Shown piece by piece: positions 25,690-39,000 of a DNA stretch of 64,000 nucleotides (position 1 is the first letter of the stretch; the number at the start of each line of letters is the position of its first letter). The notes under the pieces were generated by a model that did not search any database, was not told the DNA's origin, and was given only the letters and a program-made list of their open reading frames with translations. The position numbers and the translations under genes are program-made. The DNA is from Moringa oleifera. Taxonomy: Eukaryota; Streptophyta; Magnoliopsida; Brassicales; Moringaceae. The stretch is taken from positions 5,399,001-5,463,000 of the forward strand of contig JAJFZO010000049.1 in NCBI GenBank assembly GCA_021397835.1. The letters are read 5' to 3'.

Positions 25690-28600
25690 CTTGGACTTAA
25701 TAAGTTTTTTAATTTTAATTTTGAATTTTAATTTGGTTTAATTTTATTTAAAAATATTATGTTAATTTAAATTAAAATTAAAAAATAAAAATATTTTTAT
25801 AATTAAAATATTTTAAAAAATAACTCAAATAAATTTTACACTTTATTTTGAATTAATAACTGAAATTTGAATAATTTTAATTTCATAAGTTATTTTTTAA
25901 AAAAATCAAACTTTTTGTATTATAATTTTTAAAAATATATTTTTAATATTTAAAGATTATTAAATTTTTATGATGATAGTTTAAATAATTTTTTTACGTC
26001 TACATAAAATTTTAAATTAAAATTTATTGTAGGAGATCCCTAATTAATTTTTTTATAAAATTTAAATTAAATCAAATCAAAAGATTTCAAACTAAATTAG
26101 AATTAGAAATTCGAATTAAAAAACTCATATAGTTTAAAATCTTTTTATATTTATCCTATATTTATTTTAAGACTTCTTAATTGAATTATTTAGACAACAT
26201 TTAGTACGAAACAGGATCATGGCCAGTTTTTCCATTGTGGTGGACCAAACTTAAGCTCTAGGAACTCTATCTTTTCGAATAGGCCCTTTGTCTACTTCTG
26301 CAACAACACCGCTGACGATGAATTCATAGCTTGGACCCCTCCTCTGCCCACACCATAAACCATGAATTTCAACTTAAACTCGGTCACGAAAGAAGAAAGT
26401 TGGAGAGAAAGAGGGAAATCAAACTGCTTAAGATGATTAATTATGGCAATAACAGAAGCACGCCAAGTGTTTACAAAATTGTCCCAAAGGGGTCCCTGAA
26501 TTCTGCATCGCTCCCTGTGGAGGCTATACTTCTTTGTCTTCACTGCACCATACACCAGGCTTGCTTGGCCCTGAAAGTCTTTATGGGTTTGCTCCCTCTA
26601 GTCTCCGTTTACCTTCGGGACTCTGTTTTTAATAACCTATCTCCATCTGAATTTTATGGTTCAGTAAACAACGGGACCTGGTAATGCCTGCTTAATAGAG
26701 AGAGGACCACTGATTAACCATATTTGATGTGAATCGGTAGCCTTTTTAATTCATCTGTAGGCTATCCCCTCTTAATGCAGTAATGGGTTGGATTCTTTTT
26801 CTGTAATGGAACTCCAAGTACGGATGCTTGATTGGCTGGTTCAAAATAGCTTTCTACAATAAGATAACATATAGATCGATATGACTTTTTTTCCTTTCTT
26901 CATCAATTATGGGGAGCAATGCCACTTGGGTATCACCCGAACGAGCTTTTCATCATCTTATTTGTCATGTCTTTGATCGTGAAATGAAGTATAGTTCCCT
27001 GAGTGAAAGTTCAGTCATGGTGGGGTTTGTTAAAAGAGATAAGAGCCGCTTGCAGCAACCACAGTTTGCCTATGGTGGGCCTTTAAGTCATTGTCTGTCG
27101 CTTCACTTTGCCATTATAGGCTTCTTTGTGGCCCATCTCTCCACATGGTTGGCTCTCTTTAGAGGCTCTTCTCCAGGCCCTTTTTTTTGGGGGTTAAAGC
27201 TTATAGAAATTGGCTCTTGCAATTATGGCTACCTAACAGCAGCAGCTTCTGTGTTATTGATGCCATTAATGACTACTACTCCTGCTCTGTTCCTAGGCAG
27301 GCATCTTTGAACCCAAAATAAGCTAAAACCAAGAGTTTCTCAAACAAGGAAAATATGAGGTCCCTTTCCCTCACAAAGCTTACCTGATTCTTTTGGTATT
27401 AAGAGATGCCAATGCTGCACTGCGATTGGCACATGCTCCTGCTGTGGCCTTTTCATCTATTTGGGTGCTGCAATTCTTGACTTTCTGTGCTCATCAAAAC
27501 CCAATAGAAAAGAAAATAAAAGAAAGGAAAATAAAATGAGGGATGTGTGGGGTGACCCAATGGTTGTCAGACCCAGTTGGGTATCAGAGTCACCCTTGTG
27601 GTTACTGGGGGGTCCTCTGCTAGATGATAATTTAGGCTGGGCAGTGCAAGTTCATGATTGTGCATGAGTTGGTTGTATGCAATTGGATAGTGCCTCCATT
27701 GTTGACTGACACTGGAGATGAGGAAGATGACCCTTAACCCATCAAAGCCCTTTCATTTGATTGATTTTGGTCTGGCAAGCAGGGCAGAGCTCATTTATGT
27801 ATTTGAAAACAATAGTACAATATGTGAGGAAAGCAGGGGACACACACATGATGATGGGCGTGTCACATCTTGTGATCCAATGTCTTACACGTTCACATGA
27901 TTTAGAACCATACGGATCTTACATGTCAAATTACATGTACTTGTCAATTTGCAACTATAGCTATAATACTTGATTTTGTTCTGCTAATAGTATTTAATTT
28001 GAAAATCTTTTGAAAGAATCTTCCTGGTAATTCAATTATTTTCCGTATAACCCAATTTTTTTATGAATAAAAGATCATATCTTTAAGCTGTTCTCTCCTT
28101 CCAGGCTTACAGCTGAATTGTTTTTATGAAGAACAAAAATTAAGGGTAAAAAAAGAGTAGAAAGCAAACGTGATAAAAAGCCTTGAAGTCAACCAGGACG
28201 ATTGAGGAATTTAACTGGTTCAGTTGATGAAAGGCCATTAGAGGAGGGTAGTCCAGCCCATGAGGCATTGTGAAACGATTTTTCTTTGGGCCAAATCAGG
28301 CTCAAAACTGGTGAAAGGAGGACTCAAACCCACAAGTCTAGCTTGTCGGGGAGAAGGCAACCAAGCTTGTGTCCAGGCTCTGAAGGGACTGCGGGGTAGG
28401 GAATGGGTGCATTTTCGGTTTCAGGTGCCTTTCATGGGACTGCTTAGCAGACTACAGTGTGTCGTTCTCCTGGCGAAGAGGACCTCTGGGTTGGCTTTTG
28501 TCAAAGTTTGGTCTCTGGCGCTCCACATTGCTTCTCATTGCCCATTTTGCGTCTTCTGCTGTGCCCCAAAGTTAAGTCCTCTATTGGTTTCTCCTGCTCT

Positions 28601-31106
28601 TCATAGAATATGGCCCTTAATTCTCAGATTTCCGAACTAACTATATAACCAGAGTCCTATGGTTGCTGTAATATAATCCAACCGATTTAATCCCGTCCAA
28701 TAAATAGGTCTTGGAAGTTCACCACTTCTTCTGCTCATTTGTGATAACAGTGAGAATTTATGGATATTGTTAAATTATGATTTGAAAAGACTGTCTTTCT
28801 TTTAGACAATGGATTTGAAGAATTTTTTAGATATATTCGTGCTTTACTTGGGGCTAATTTCAGAACTGAATGTATGTATTTCTTTCCTTTCGTTTCTCTG
28901 GTTTCTTCTGATGTACTTGGGTTGAAAATCATGTCATACTTGCAAATATAAGAATTTGGACAGCATTCTTTAACTTCATTTAGAGTCCCCTTATAGTGAT
29001 TGAGTAGAAAATGAATTCTTGTGCAGAACTAGTTCTTCCATGGTACAATTTACACTGTGACAACTCATTTTTGCAAACTGGATTATGTTTCTAAATACTC
29101 CTGAAGTTACTCTAAGATCTAAGGTAATGGCTTAACAATCAATGGAGATTAGCCTGGATTAAGGGGTATTTAGTCCTCTACTTGAAAGAAAGGAGTGAAA
29201 GCAGGATCTTCACCAATATCATTTGGCGTTAGGTGGACTCCTTTTTGTGTGTTTGTGTGTATTTATGTATATAGGTTAGATAAGCATGTAACTGCAATTC
29301 TTCTTATTTTAAAGATATATCATGTAGGTGTTCTTACTTGCCCGCCATACAAACTTGACACTTCTCCTTCCAATATTGTGCATTCTTCTGAACCAGACAA
29401 AGTCTCCATAGTATGAACAAGTTCCCCTTATAATGCTTCAATGTACCTCTCCCCTCCACTCACTTTGCTGTCTCATATTTGAATGCCAAGAAAAACTTCA
29501 AAAGGCTATAATGAAAAGCTTCCACTTTCTGCTGATTTTTTTAATGGGTGAAAGTGGGTGAGCTCATTCACTTGTTCTCTCAACTAGACAGAAAAGACAG
29601 GGGAAGAATCTCAGCTTGGTCACTGGACAACTCATAAAAGGTGGCAAACACTCTTGGTCCACCCCTGCCGTCCTTAAACCATACAACAAATATGCAGTCG
29701 AAACACTTTCTGCTAATGAGAAAGTCTATGGGCTTTGCCATTAGCATAATATATATATAGTCGAGTCATCCTAGTCTAAACCTCATAAAAAATTCAAGGA
29801 ATTCTCAAGATTACCTGTTGCTCTGTTCTGGGACTTAATCACTAAACAGTTCCCATTTGGGGAAAAATAAGTATTTTACTATCATTGGTAGGATGTTTAA
29901 TCCCAAATTGAGTGAAAGTTTCTTTACCCTCATATTCATTTATATATTGTTCACCATGGTCACATATTTCATGTGGATAAAAGATGAGAGAAACCTAATT
30001 GAATTCACATACAACCTCTCAGATTTTTGTCAAAATGTTTTTTTTTTTTTTGAATAATGAAGTCATTTATCTAAATTGATATCACAAGTACTCTAATACA
30101 TTTTTTTTCTTTGAGTAGATATCTATATATAATATGTTAGATTTAACATTCTTGTGTGGCTGGAGCATTAACACAATACAATTATCTGTGACATCTGTCC
30201 TTTGAAGAGGGGATCTCATGATATATACATTAAGGTAGCTTTCACAATTGGTCGGTTTTATCTAGGATCTCCAAGGTTATTGATACTATAACCTCTCAAT
30301 TGCTTGCTCAAGCTGCAAGTTCCATACTTCCATCCATATGTGATTTTGGGCATATGACCCATTGATCTTAATTGAAAAGATCAAACAGTTTGCTTAAGTT
30401 TATTTATGTGCTTATACGTTTATGTTCATGATTATTTAAGATGTAATTATATTTTAGGAGCAGCAACAGACTTGGATACCCAACAATGTTATAAACTGAA
30501 CCTCAGGAAAATGTCAATGCTGGATTAAGATCTTCTTCACCCTTTTTGTTGACAAATTTAAAGGCCATAAAACTTATTCTGTGACGTGGTTAGTGTTTCA
30601 TGTGATCTCCATGCCATGGAAATGTTTTCTTTGGACTGCTTCCTGTATGGTATCTTAGGAACATTGTTTGACGTAAGCATGATAATCTTATTTAGTTCTA
30701 TTTTTAAGTTATTATAATCATCTCGCATTATCGATGAACTTTCACAAAGAAATGGAGAAAATTTTTGGGAGAAAGAAAAAAAAAAAGAAAAAGAAGGGAT
30801 AGGCCATATTACCTATTAACCATCAGAGTTACTAGTTACAAACACTTGTGCCATTACTACCTTGTTTTCCTGCAGATAGCATTCCATCTTTTTCTGTTTT
30901 AACCAAGCTTCCTGGATTTCAGAATTTTTATTTGGATGATAGATGCTTGAACTGATTGGAATAAAATTTCTGTAATAGTGAAGCGTAGTGTTGGTGTCTC
31001 TTTGAATTTATTGCCAGAGTCCTTAGACAATGACGGAGAATTATCTGAAAATATTGTGTTATGACCTAATGATCTTATCCAAAAGTACCCTCCGTGTTCC
31101 TCAGAA

Positions 31107-34065
31107 TTAACTGGAGCATTTGAAGTTGTGCTTTTGGTTTGCTTTGCCTGCACATCAGGAAACAATGTTAGAACTTGAGGTGCACTGAGATTGTTATATT
31201 TGCATCTTTCAAAGCTCAAATGTACTCATGTGAATGCACATTAGGAAACAACCCCCAGACCTCTCCCCCCAGGCAGGATTGTCTAGTATAATATGGTATA
31301 GTCAGCTTGATATATTGAAGAGAATCTATACGAAAAAATATGAATATGCAGATACAGTGAAGGAGTATGTTTTTACTGTTACAAAGTTTGTAGCATGGTT
31401 GTTTGAATGCAGGATCATCGGTTGGTGCTGGAGGATCCTGACCAAATATCATCTCACAACTCATATCATCAAAATCTGCAAATAAGATGTTAGGGTTATC
31501 AAATCAAATGTTAGGCTGATCAAGTCTGTTCCTGCTAAACAGATTTAATTTATCTTATTGGCATTCAACTAATCATAGCAAATTGGTATAAGTGGTGCTT
31601 CCTTCTGTGCTTCTAAACAAATGATTGGCACGTGGAAACGTGACTAATATTCAACCTGGATGCCTTTATTAGAGAGTTTATAATGCCTGTGGTGTTATGA
31701 TACATGGGCTGGTTTTAGATGAATGATTGGTACATGGGAACACAAAAATTTTGGTGTCTTTCAAAAACATGATGGGGTACATGGCATTAAGCAGAAGATC
31801 TATGTAATTTATTCACGGACAGGAAATCAGGTACTAGTCTCATGATTTCAATATGCAATTCAGCTTGTATATTTTTAATATCCTAGAGTTTTTACCTGAG
31901 ATTGGACGGGTCTATTTGCAGTTTTGCACCCTTAGTGGCTTATGTCTGCGGCCCCTCAGTGACATGATGAGCATGGCCTCCACATTCTAGTGCAAGTACT
32001 ATTACTCCATGGAGTATGATTCCCACCCCCTTTTCTGCTTTTTAATTCAACTTTTTATATGATTTCCTGTAAGAGGAAATTGGGAGTATGCTTTTCCCTC
32101 TTTGATTTAGTATTAACGCACATTATGTGCTTTATATTTTGATATCGGGAAACAAGGGATATGTTGTCACTGTAAAAATGAGATGCATCAAAGATTGTTA
32201 GACAAAAGTATTTGATAGTTCGACTACTTATCTGGCCTTGTGTCTTAGGTTTCCCGTATTAATATTGAAGAGTCTACCTTACACTAAATGGAAGCAAGAA
32301 GGTGCTAGGAGATGTGGATGGGAATGCTCGCACCTGAAACAATACTTAAAGCCTCATACTAATGTTTGCTAAGTGAGTGTAACTTACTAGGAACCATGTT
32401 GACTGGCATTCCCAGCGAGTCCTTAATGAAGGCTTGAGACGGCATCTTACATAGATTGGTACACATCCCAACACAGTTTGTCTGCTCTAGAAACCTAAAA
32501 GATTTGGAGAAACAGTTTAATAAAGAATGACAAGGATAACCAAAGTTGAGGAGAATGTTAATGATGGATTTGATATTGATGATGATTATGATGGCGATGA
32601 TGACTGTCTATTAGCAACAGCAAAGATGGGAATCCCGCAGCTGCACAATAATTGCAGTTGGTTGATTCACAAGTTGGTGAGTAGGACCCCCATTTGGTGT
32701 TAAAACTGTAGAGTTACATTCAAAAGGGATGCTAAAATTACCTGCATTTGTTTATGTAGACCACATTCTTTTCTCTTCTTCCATTCAGCTCCGACTCCCT
32801 TACCTAGGACGACCAGTCCCGTTAGATATCAGTTCCAATTTCATTCGAAATATCTCTAACTAAATTAAACAATGCACACACTTGTTATACATCACCCTTC
32901 TCTCTGATCTCTATATTTTGATATTTCATATCTTTGTTCATGCACAATTCATCTGCAGAGAAGATTTTACAATGTTTTTCAAGGATGATGTCAAGCTCAG
33001 AGTTTGGTGTGATCATGTCTGAGTGTATTTATTGAATGATCTAAAAGAAAAGGTGCTAACATGGACAAAACCAGCCTTAGATTCTGTACTGTGTATAATA
33101 AGTTCTGATTTTGCTGGAGAAGTATTTGCCAGCTTCTTTTTGCCTATGGTTGCCTCCCATGCAAAGTATCTTTCTTTATTAGCTGTTGAATCTGACACCT
33201 TTTAGTTTTTCAGGCATCAGGAATCACTGTCTGGTGTTAAATCTTGAAATTGTTGATTTTCTTACAAAGGTTTTGTCTTTGATGGATACACATAAAAGCC
33301 AAAAAAGTAATTTAACCATTCATGTAATTGTTATGCTGTCCTTACCTCGGATGGTCCGACAAGCCAAGCGAAAAATACTGTGGTGAAGGCAGCAAAATAT
33401 TCCCTTGTAAATTTAGACTGCGGTAGCAACGCCCTAATCTGCCCTTGATCACCACAAAAATATAGCATCAAGATACAATGAATTGTCAATTGAAACTTAA
33501 AAGATAGTAACTATTTCAAGTGGACAACAATGCCAAGTCTTGTCGGTTGAGGAGAGCTAAAGTTTTCTACCGTTTTAAGTGGATTCAACAGGGCCTTCTT
33601 ATGAATCCATGATCTAATTATGCATCTTTGTTTTCCATTAATAGGTTTTTGTTTCCCAGGAAAAGAGATAACCTTTTTTTCCTTTTTTGACACCCAGAAA
33701 ATGGAAGTTCCTTTTTCGGGAGCTCAAAGATTGATAGTACAAGAGAGTTCTTTCTGTTATCAAATAGGCATAAACAAAGCAATCCTTGTTAATATAAAGG
33801 AAGAAGAAGCTTTGATGCATCAGTCCCTAATTATGCATGGCCCAAAAAATGAATCAATGTCAATCTAACGAAAGAAACAAATGATGAACTTGCCATGGAC
33901 AGTATCAGACTCGGGAAAGCTCTATGAAGAGCATGAACAACAACTTCACGTTGTTGATCTCCGTCGAAGTTACGAAACACCATCGTAGCTGCTTCCACCA
34001 AGCTATCATAACCGGTCTTGCTGTTTCTGCATCCTGCACATATGTTCATAGCTTCCATCAATTGA

Positions 34066-34101
<36 letters not shown>

Positions 34102-34381
34102 TGATCAAAGTAAATAAGCCATAAATGGATTAAAGAAGACAGTGAGAAGAACCTGTTGTAACCTGAAGACTCCTGGAAAGATAATTGATTGCCATTTGAT
34201 CAAACCAATTATCACGATAAACACTGATCCTTTGTTTCTCATTTGCGGCTGTTGGTATGTTATCTGGTAGCCTGGTGAGGACTGCGACAATGGGACGGCA
34301 TTCCGGTTCACGTTTATGCCTCCGCCGAGACAGCGGCGTACTGAAAGGGCTCCTGCTCTGTATCAACAGCTTGGCTTCCAT
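31107..34381 (-). CDS. D27: Beta-carotene isomerase D27 (strigolactone biosynthesis)
   Basis: D27 is a plastid iron-containing enzyme that converts all-trans to 9-cis beta-carotene, the first committed step to strigolactones. Exons on the minus strand, in order: 34381-34153, 34033-33894, 33438-33346, 32803-32742, 32494-32388, 31475-31383 and 31147-31107. All phases agree and give 254 residues. A basic N-terminus suits a plastid transit peptide. Family landmarks follow: [81 protein letters not shown] and [12 protein letters not shown] joined to [13 protein letters not shown]. The tail matches D27 itself better than the D27-like paralogues. Intron 2 starts with GC (ATG|GCAAGT); the nearby GT would break the frame. 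Only three of the seven exons sit in open frames long enough to notice alone. Confidence 0.93.
34070..34099. repeat. CT microsatellite in D27 intron 1
   Basis: A pure CT run on the plus strand (GA on the D27 sense strand). It lies in the short first intron, 40 to 60 bases before the exon 2 acceptor, so length changes could alter branch-point spacing. Confidence 0.9.
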
Positions 34382-35430
34382 GAAAGAGAAAGGGAGAGAG
34401 AGATGAAAGAGGAAGAGGAGTCTGCGTAGCGATTGATCTATAAGGTATTATGTAGAAGAGAGAGATAATCAAGGAGGGAGGCATGTAAGAACAAAGAGTG
34501 CATGTAGAGAATCTTGCGGAAGGCTCATGCTGGAGATCCTCTTAGTTAGGCATATTTGCACGTCTATTGTATATTTATATTAAAACATGTTCTCTGCCTG
34601 TCTTCCTGCTTGTATCTGAAAATCCTAAGATGCCTGAAAGAAACATGAAGCCGAAGTCCTTGGTGCTTTATTTTTCACGCAATATGCATGTCATCTTATT
34701 TTATTTAATTTAAATAATTAATTATCAATATATTCATTTTTTTTATAATCCTGATTTTCATCAATTTCCCTTTTTATCATTTTATCACAATAAATCAATA
34801 TCTAATCATGACTCTGAGATTTCAAAGGTCTGTGATTTTTTTTTTAAAAAAAAATTCCAACATTTACTTTTAACTGGTTTCATACTTAATATTCGTGTTT
34901 TTCTTTTAATTACGAAATTTTAAAAAACAAATATCATAATTAAATTGACTATATAATTCAATTGCTAGGGTATCAAAATTTTAAATATCAAATTGAAATG
35001 ATTAATAAATAGAGTTGAACATACACAGGAAAAACAATTATATGGACTTCATTTTTCTTTGGAAATGTCGGGATTGTCCACTCAAACTTGAGATTTGGGA
35101 CCAAACTCCCCGTTATGAAAATGCATTTGATTTTTCGTGACAAAGATGCATGCACAATTTAAATGTAAAATTGATAATAACATCAGGATGCAAGTTCAAA
35201 TGATAATAAAATAACCAAAAAGATAAAAACTTTTAAACAGACAGGATTCCTGCTTCAAATTAAGATGCAAGTTCAAAGAGCCAAGCCTAGGAGTTAAACC
35301 ATGTACACACTGACTCATATGTCCTAAAGAAACACATAAAACATAGGTCTACACATACCAAAATAGAAGCAGCACATAATCAACATAACTATCATCAGTA
35401 ACCAATCAGTTTAAATTAAACACAAACATT
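34382..35430. other. Region between D27 and H2A.Z genes
   Basis: The right neighbour ends here and D27 begins, both on the minus strand. The part nearest 34382 should be the D27 leader and promoter; it has a GA-rich run at about 34385-34425 on the plus strand. The middle is AT-rich with no supported gene. The part nearest 35430 should be the H2A.Z 3' untranslated region. Confidence 0.6.
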
Positions 35431-37043
35431 TCAATCTTTGGTGGTTTTGTTAATAAGGGACTTGTGAATGTGGGGGATCACACCACCTCCAGCAATAGTT
35501 CCCTTGATGAGGGTGTCAAGTTCCTCATCCCCTCTAATGGCCAGCTGTAAATGCCTTGGAGTGATTCTCTTCACTTTCAGATCTTTGCTTGCATTTCCAG
35601 CCAACTCAAGAACTTCTGCTGTCAGATACTCCAGGATTGAAGCCAAGTAAACAGCAGCTGTGGCTCCTACTCGCCCATTAGCCGATGTTCTAGTTTTCAG
35701 GTGACGATGAATGCGACCCACTGGAAACTGAACCGCGCAAGCACAAATCAGTATTGCAAAAAGTAAGGAAGCAGTACAGGTAAATTTCAGAAGAAATGAT
35801 ATGACCACACAATTGAATCTCCAAACAAATTGTCCATGCAGTCCTGATAAAAAAGAATATATTTCCATGTGCCTTACAATAAGATCAGAATGGAGAAATT
35901 GAAATTAATTCAGATAATCAAATGGAACAAAAGGCTAGCATCAAAGATCCAGACAGACCATATGCAAATCCACATGCAGACTTCCACATAAATGATAATC
36001 TTTAATTAACAAGAAATAAGCAATTTGATGGGGAGGGAAAAAAAAGACAGCACAAGGATAGAAGATGTTACAGGTCTTGGGAGAAACAATTTTGATTCAT
36101 CAGGCCATCTAAAACCTACTTTAGTATGCAGCTCTTATGACTCCTTCCCCTTGTTGAACATAATTTAATTTCTGCAGCAACCATGACTACCCTTATCTTG
36201 GTATGATATTTTAAAAACTAGTAATTGCATAAGATGAAAAGTTACATATTCAACAGCTTAACGCTTAATTATTCCTCAGTGCCCAACAGAGTCATCTTTA
36301 CCCTTCTGGTAAGACATGAATAAAACCAGGAAAAATTCAGGAACACATTTTAGTAAGCTTCATCTAGTCAAAGCAAGAATAACATTTGGATAAACGGACA
36401 TCTTACAAGCAATGAGATTAGGGTTGGTAGACCTTTTATAACTAGCTGATAAAAACACCAAACAGAATGCAGGGAGCCAACTATCAAGTGATAAAGATTA
36501 TCTACAGACCCACGAAATATTATAGAATACTTTAAATCCAACATAGCTAAGGGAAAATTGTGTGCCATTTCCTCAAAAGTCAGAATCTTATTTTAAGTTG
36601 TGAATTATCTCTGTAACACTTACATCCACCCCTTAAAGGATATACCACACAAACAAAAATGAACCAGGAAAACTCAAATTGTTGTGCAACTTCATAATAT
36701 TTAGCATCAAAGCCTTGTACCCATTTACCAACAAAGATAGTCATTAAGATTTGCCCATGCTGTGATACTATAAGAGGGCATTACTAATAACATAGACATG
36801 TGCGGAAGTAAGATTAAACAGGTAGAGATACAGATGAGCCAAACACAAGGACATGAACCAACAGAAAACAGTAAATCTAAAGGAAAGATGTGAGAACATC
36901 TCAGCCAAGTATATTGTGTTTACCTGGATACCGGCACGAGATGACCGGGAAACCGGCCTCTTCTTGTCTTTATCCTTGTCCTTGTCCTTGTTAGCTGCTG
37001 TTGTTTTTGCAGCCAAAAGCCCCTTCCCTCCTTTCCCAGCCAT
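35431..37043 (-). CDS. H2A.Z: Histone H2A.Z variant
   Basis: H2A.Z replaces H2A in nucleosomes near gene starts and is deposited by the SWR1 complex. Exons on the minus strand are 37043-36924 and 35727-35431, separated by a 1.2-kb intron; together they give 138 residues. The N-terminus [19 protein letters not shown] is the plant H2A.Z type. The fold carries [40 protein letters not shown] and the acidic-patch region, with the H2A.Z-specific [20 protein letters not shown] rather than the H2A docking sequence, and the tail [13 protein letters not shown]. The N-terminal tail includes an expanded Lys-Asp run (about four KD units) coded by a short hexamer repeat. It is not obvious which Arabidopsis HTA8/9/11 relative is the orthologue; the N-terminus looks closest to HTA8. 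Confidence 0.96.
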
Positions 37044-37768
37044 CTTTCTGCCTCCTACAGTCCTTTAGGTTTCCTAGCCAAAAATAAAGTTAAAAAATGA
37101 AGATGAGAAAACAAAAGAACAACTAGCCATCCACTCTTTGGGTTGCCAAAAATAATTTAAACACTTTCCTAAAAACGTTTTGTTGAATTAAAATTTTGAA
37201 ATGATTTTCACAAGTTTGTAAACTTCTCATAGATCTGTTTGAAATCTTACGAACAAAAAAATAATAATAATCTACTACATCGAACAATGACACGTAATTG
37301 AGACTATTACAATACAATAATTACATCAGGAGAACAACAAACCCACTGCAGATCAAGAGGCGATAATGGAACTGATTAAAGAGTGTAAGTGAAAACCCAG
37401 ATCTGTTAGAAAAAGAAAAAGAAACATGCAGAGAAAACAGTATAGGAGAAATTAAAGTCAAACAAAGAGGACATAGAAAAACAAAAATTTGCATTTCACC
37501 GACCAAAAAGGGCGGGATCTAGACCTCCGTCAAAATCCTTCCTTTCTAAACCCAAGATGAAAAGCCAAAACTAGAATTGCAAATAAATAGAATTCTAAAG
37601 AACCGAGAAATTTGTATCAATGCCCATAACCATGGGAGACAAATACAGAGCGAGCGAGGGAGATGGAGAGACCTGCGACGATTGGCAGCCGAAGATGGAG
37701 AAAGCAAGGTGTTCCTGTTCCTCGTTTTCTGGGTCTTTTATTGCTACAGCTTTGGTGGTTGTGTAAAT

Positions 37769-37776
37769 GCGGGAAT
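37769..37776 (-). promoter_or_regulatory. E2F-like site upstream of H2A.Z
   Basis: The plus strand reads GCGGGAAT, which is ATTCCCGC on the H2A.Z sense strand and fits the E2F consensus WTTSSCSS. It lies about 730 bases before the start codon, close to the likely transcription start given the predicted leader intron. E2F sites are typical of replication-linked promoters, though chance matches to an 8-mer occur. Confidence 0.4.
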
Positions 37777-38269
37777 ACGAAATGGCGGTCAAAAATTTGA
37801 GTGGGAAAATTCCAAATTTCAGGGATTTCAAAATTTTCTCACTTTACAAAAATACCCTCATATTTTAAGTTAATAACATCTCTGCCTGATATTCTGACAG
37901 CAATTTCTCCTCGTATTTATTATGGAATTAATGTTTTTCGATAAAATCATTATATGTTGGTATAGCTTCACATAAAATAAAAGTCTATCTAATTAAAAAT
38001 AACATAAATTTAGATATATTCTTCATATTAAATTATTATAAAAATATTTAAATTAAAAATAAAACTGTCACAATTATTAAACGATATTATTTTGGAAGTA
38101 ATTTCTGTTAATAACCTTTTTTTTTGTGGCACAAATACATTATTTTTTTTTCTTCATATTGGATTTTTACAAATCCCCCTTTCATCATAGGCAGATAGCT
38201 AAAAGTCAAGAAATCCATATGGGCATGTGGACACTACTAGCAAAGATCGGCAACGGGTTAGGTCGGGTC

Positions 38270-39000
38270 CATCTGATTCATGATACTATGATTTAAGTTT
38301 GATTTATAACAAATTTAATAAAAAAAATTTATAATAATAAATCGGATCAAAGTTTTTTTTTTAAATATGATTTATAAATTTTATCAGTCAAGTTATACTA
38401 ATAAAAACTATTTTATGAAGTCTTAAACGAGATAATTTAACAAATTTTTAATGAATCTTAATAAATTTCAAATAAATTAATTTTATTTAATTAATATTAT
38501 TAAATAAATATTAATAAAAATTATATACAAAATATTAAACTAATAACTTTAAATTTTTATGGTATTGATAATATATATTTTACGCTTAATATAAAATCAA
38601 AAAAACAGTGAATAATATATGTTATTATTTAATTATAAGGTAAACTTTAAATAATGTTAATAGCATTTAGTTAACATAATATATATATATATATATATTA
38701 ACTTTATTTTTGTAAGATGAATTAATTTATAAATAATGTATAGATTAAAAAATATATTATTGATTATTTTGATTGGTTGATCTTATATATTTATGAAATT
38801 TGATATAAATATAATTAAATTTAAATAAAACAATTGTTTTATTAACTTGTTTAATTAATTTTAATTAATCAACTCATCGGACAATTCAATTCAAAATTAA
38901 ATACTCATAATCCACTTATTTATAATTAAAAATTTCAAATTAAAACCTATACTATGAGATAGCAAATAAGATTGACTTATGAATTATAGAGCCAGAGATG
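38270..39000. repeat. Dispersed AT-rich repeat, copy 2
   Basis: This is collinear with about 300-1130 in the same orientation; shared blocks include attaaactaataacttta and attaactttatttttgtaag. An internal TA run has expanded in this copy (about 38676-38697). No coding capacity is visible. Confidence 0.55.

Larger units (their letters stand above)
23937..31106. other. Long intergenic region with repeats and a GC-richer island
   Basis: After the 3' end of the LONGIFOLIA-like gene, about 24660-26200 is strongly AT-rich and repeat-bearing. About 26200-29780 is clearly less AT-rich and contains several open frames of 60-133 codons on the plus strand (for example 26909-27310 and 28260-28640), none with a recognisable domain, intron pattern or relative. 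I therefore do not call them genes; a non-coding transcript or decayed gene is possible. The final kilobase should include the 3' region of D27, which is on the minus strand. Confidence 0.55.

Noticed and set aside
27409..27432. Small hairpin TGCCAAT...ATTGGCA as a microRNA candidate
   Set aside because: The stem is only 7 bp, far too short for a plant miRNA precursor, and no known mature miRNA sequence is present.
31216..31382. Read-through of D27 exon 6 into a hydrophobic tail
   Set aside because: It gives a tail unlike any D27. The donor at 31382 joined to 31147 gives the expected Cys/His-containing ending in the right phase.
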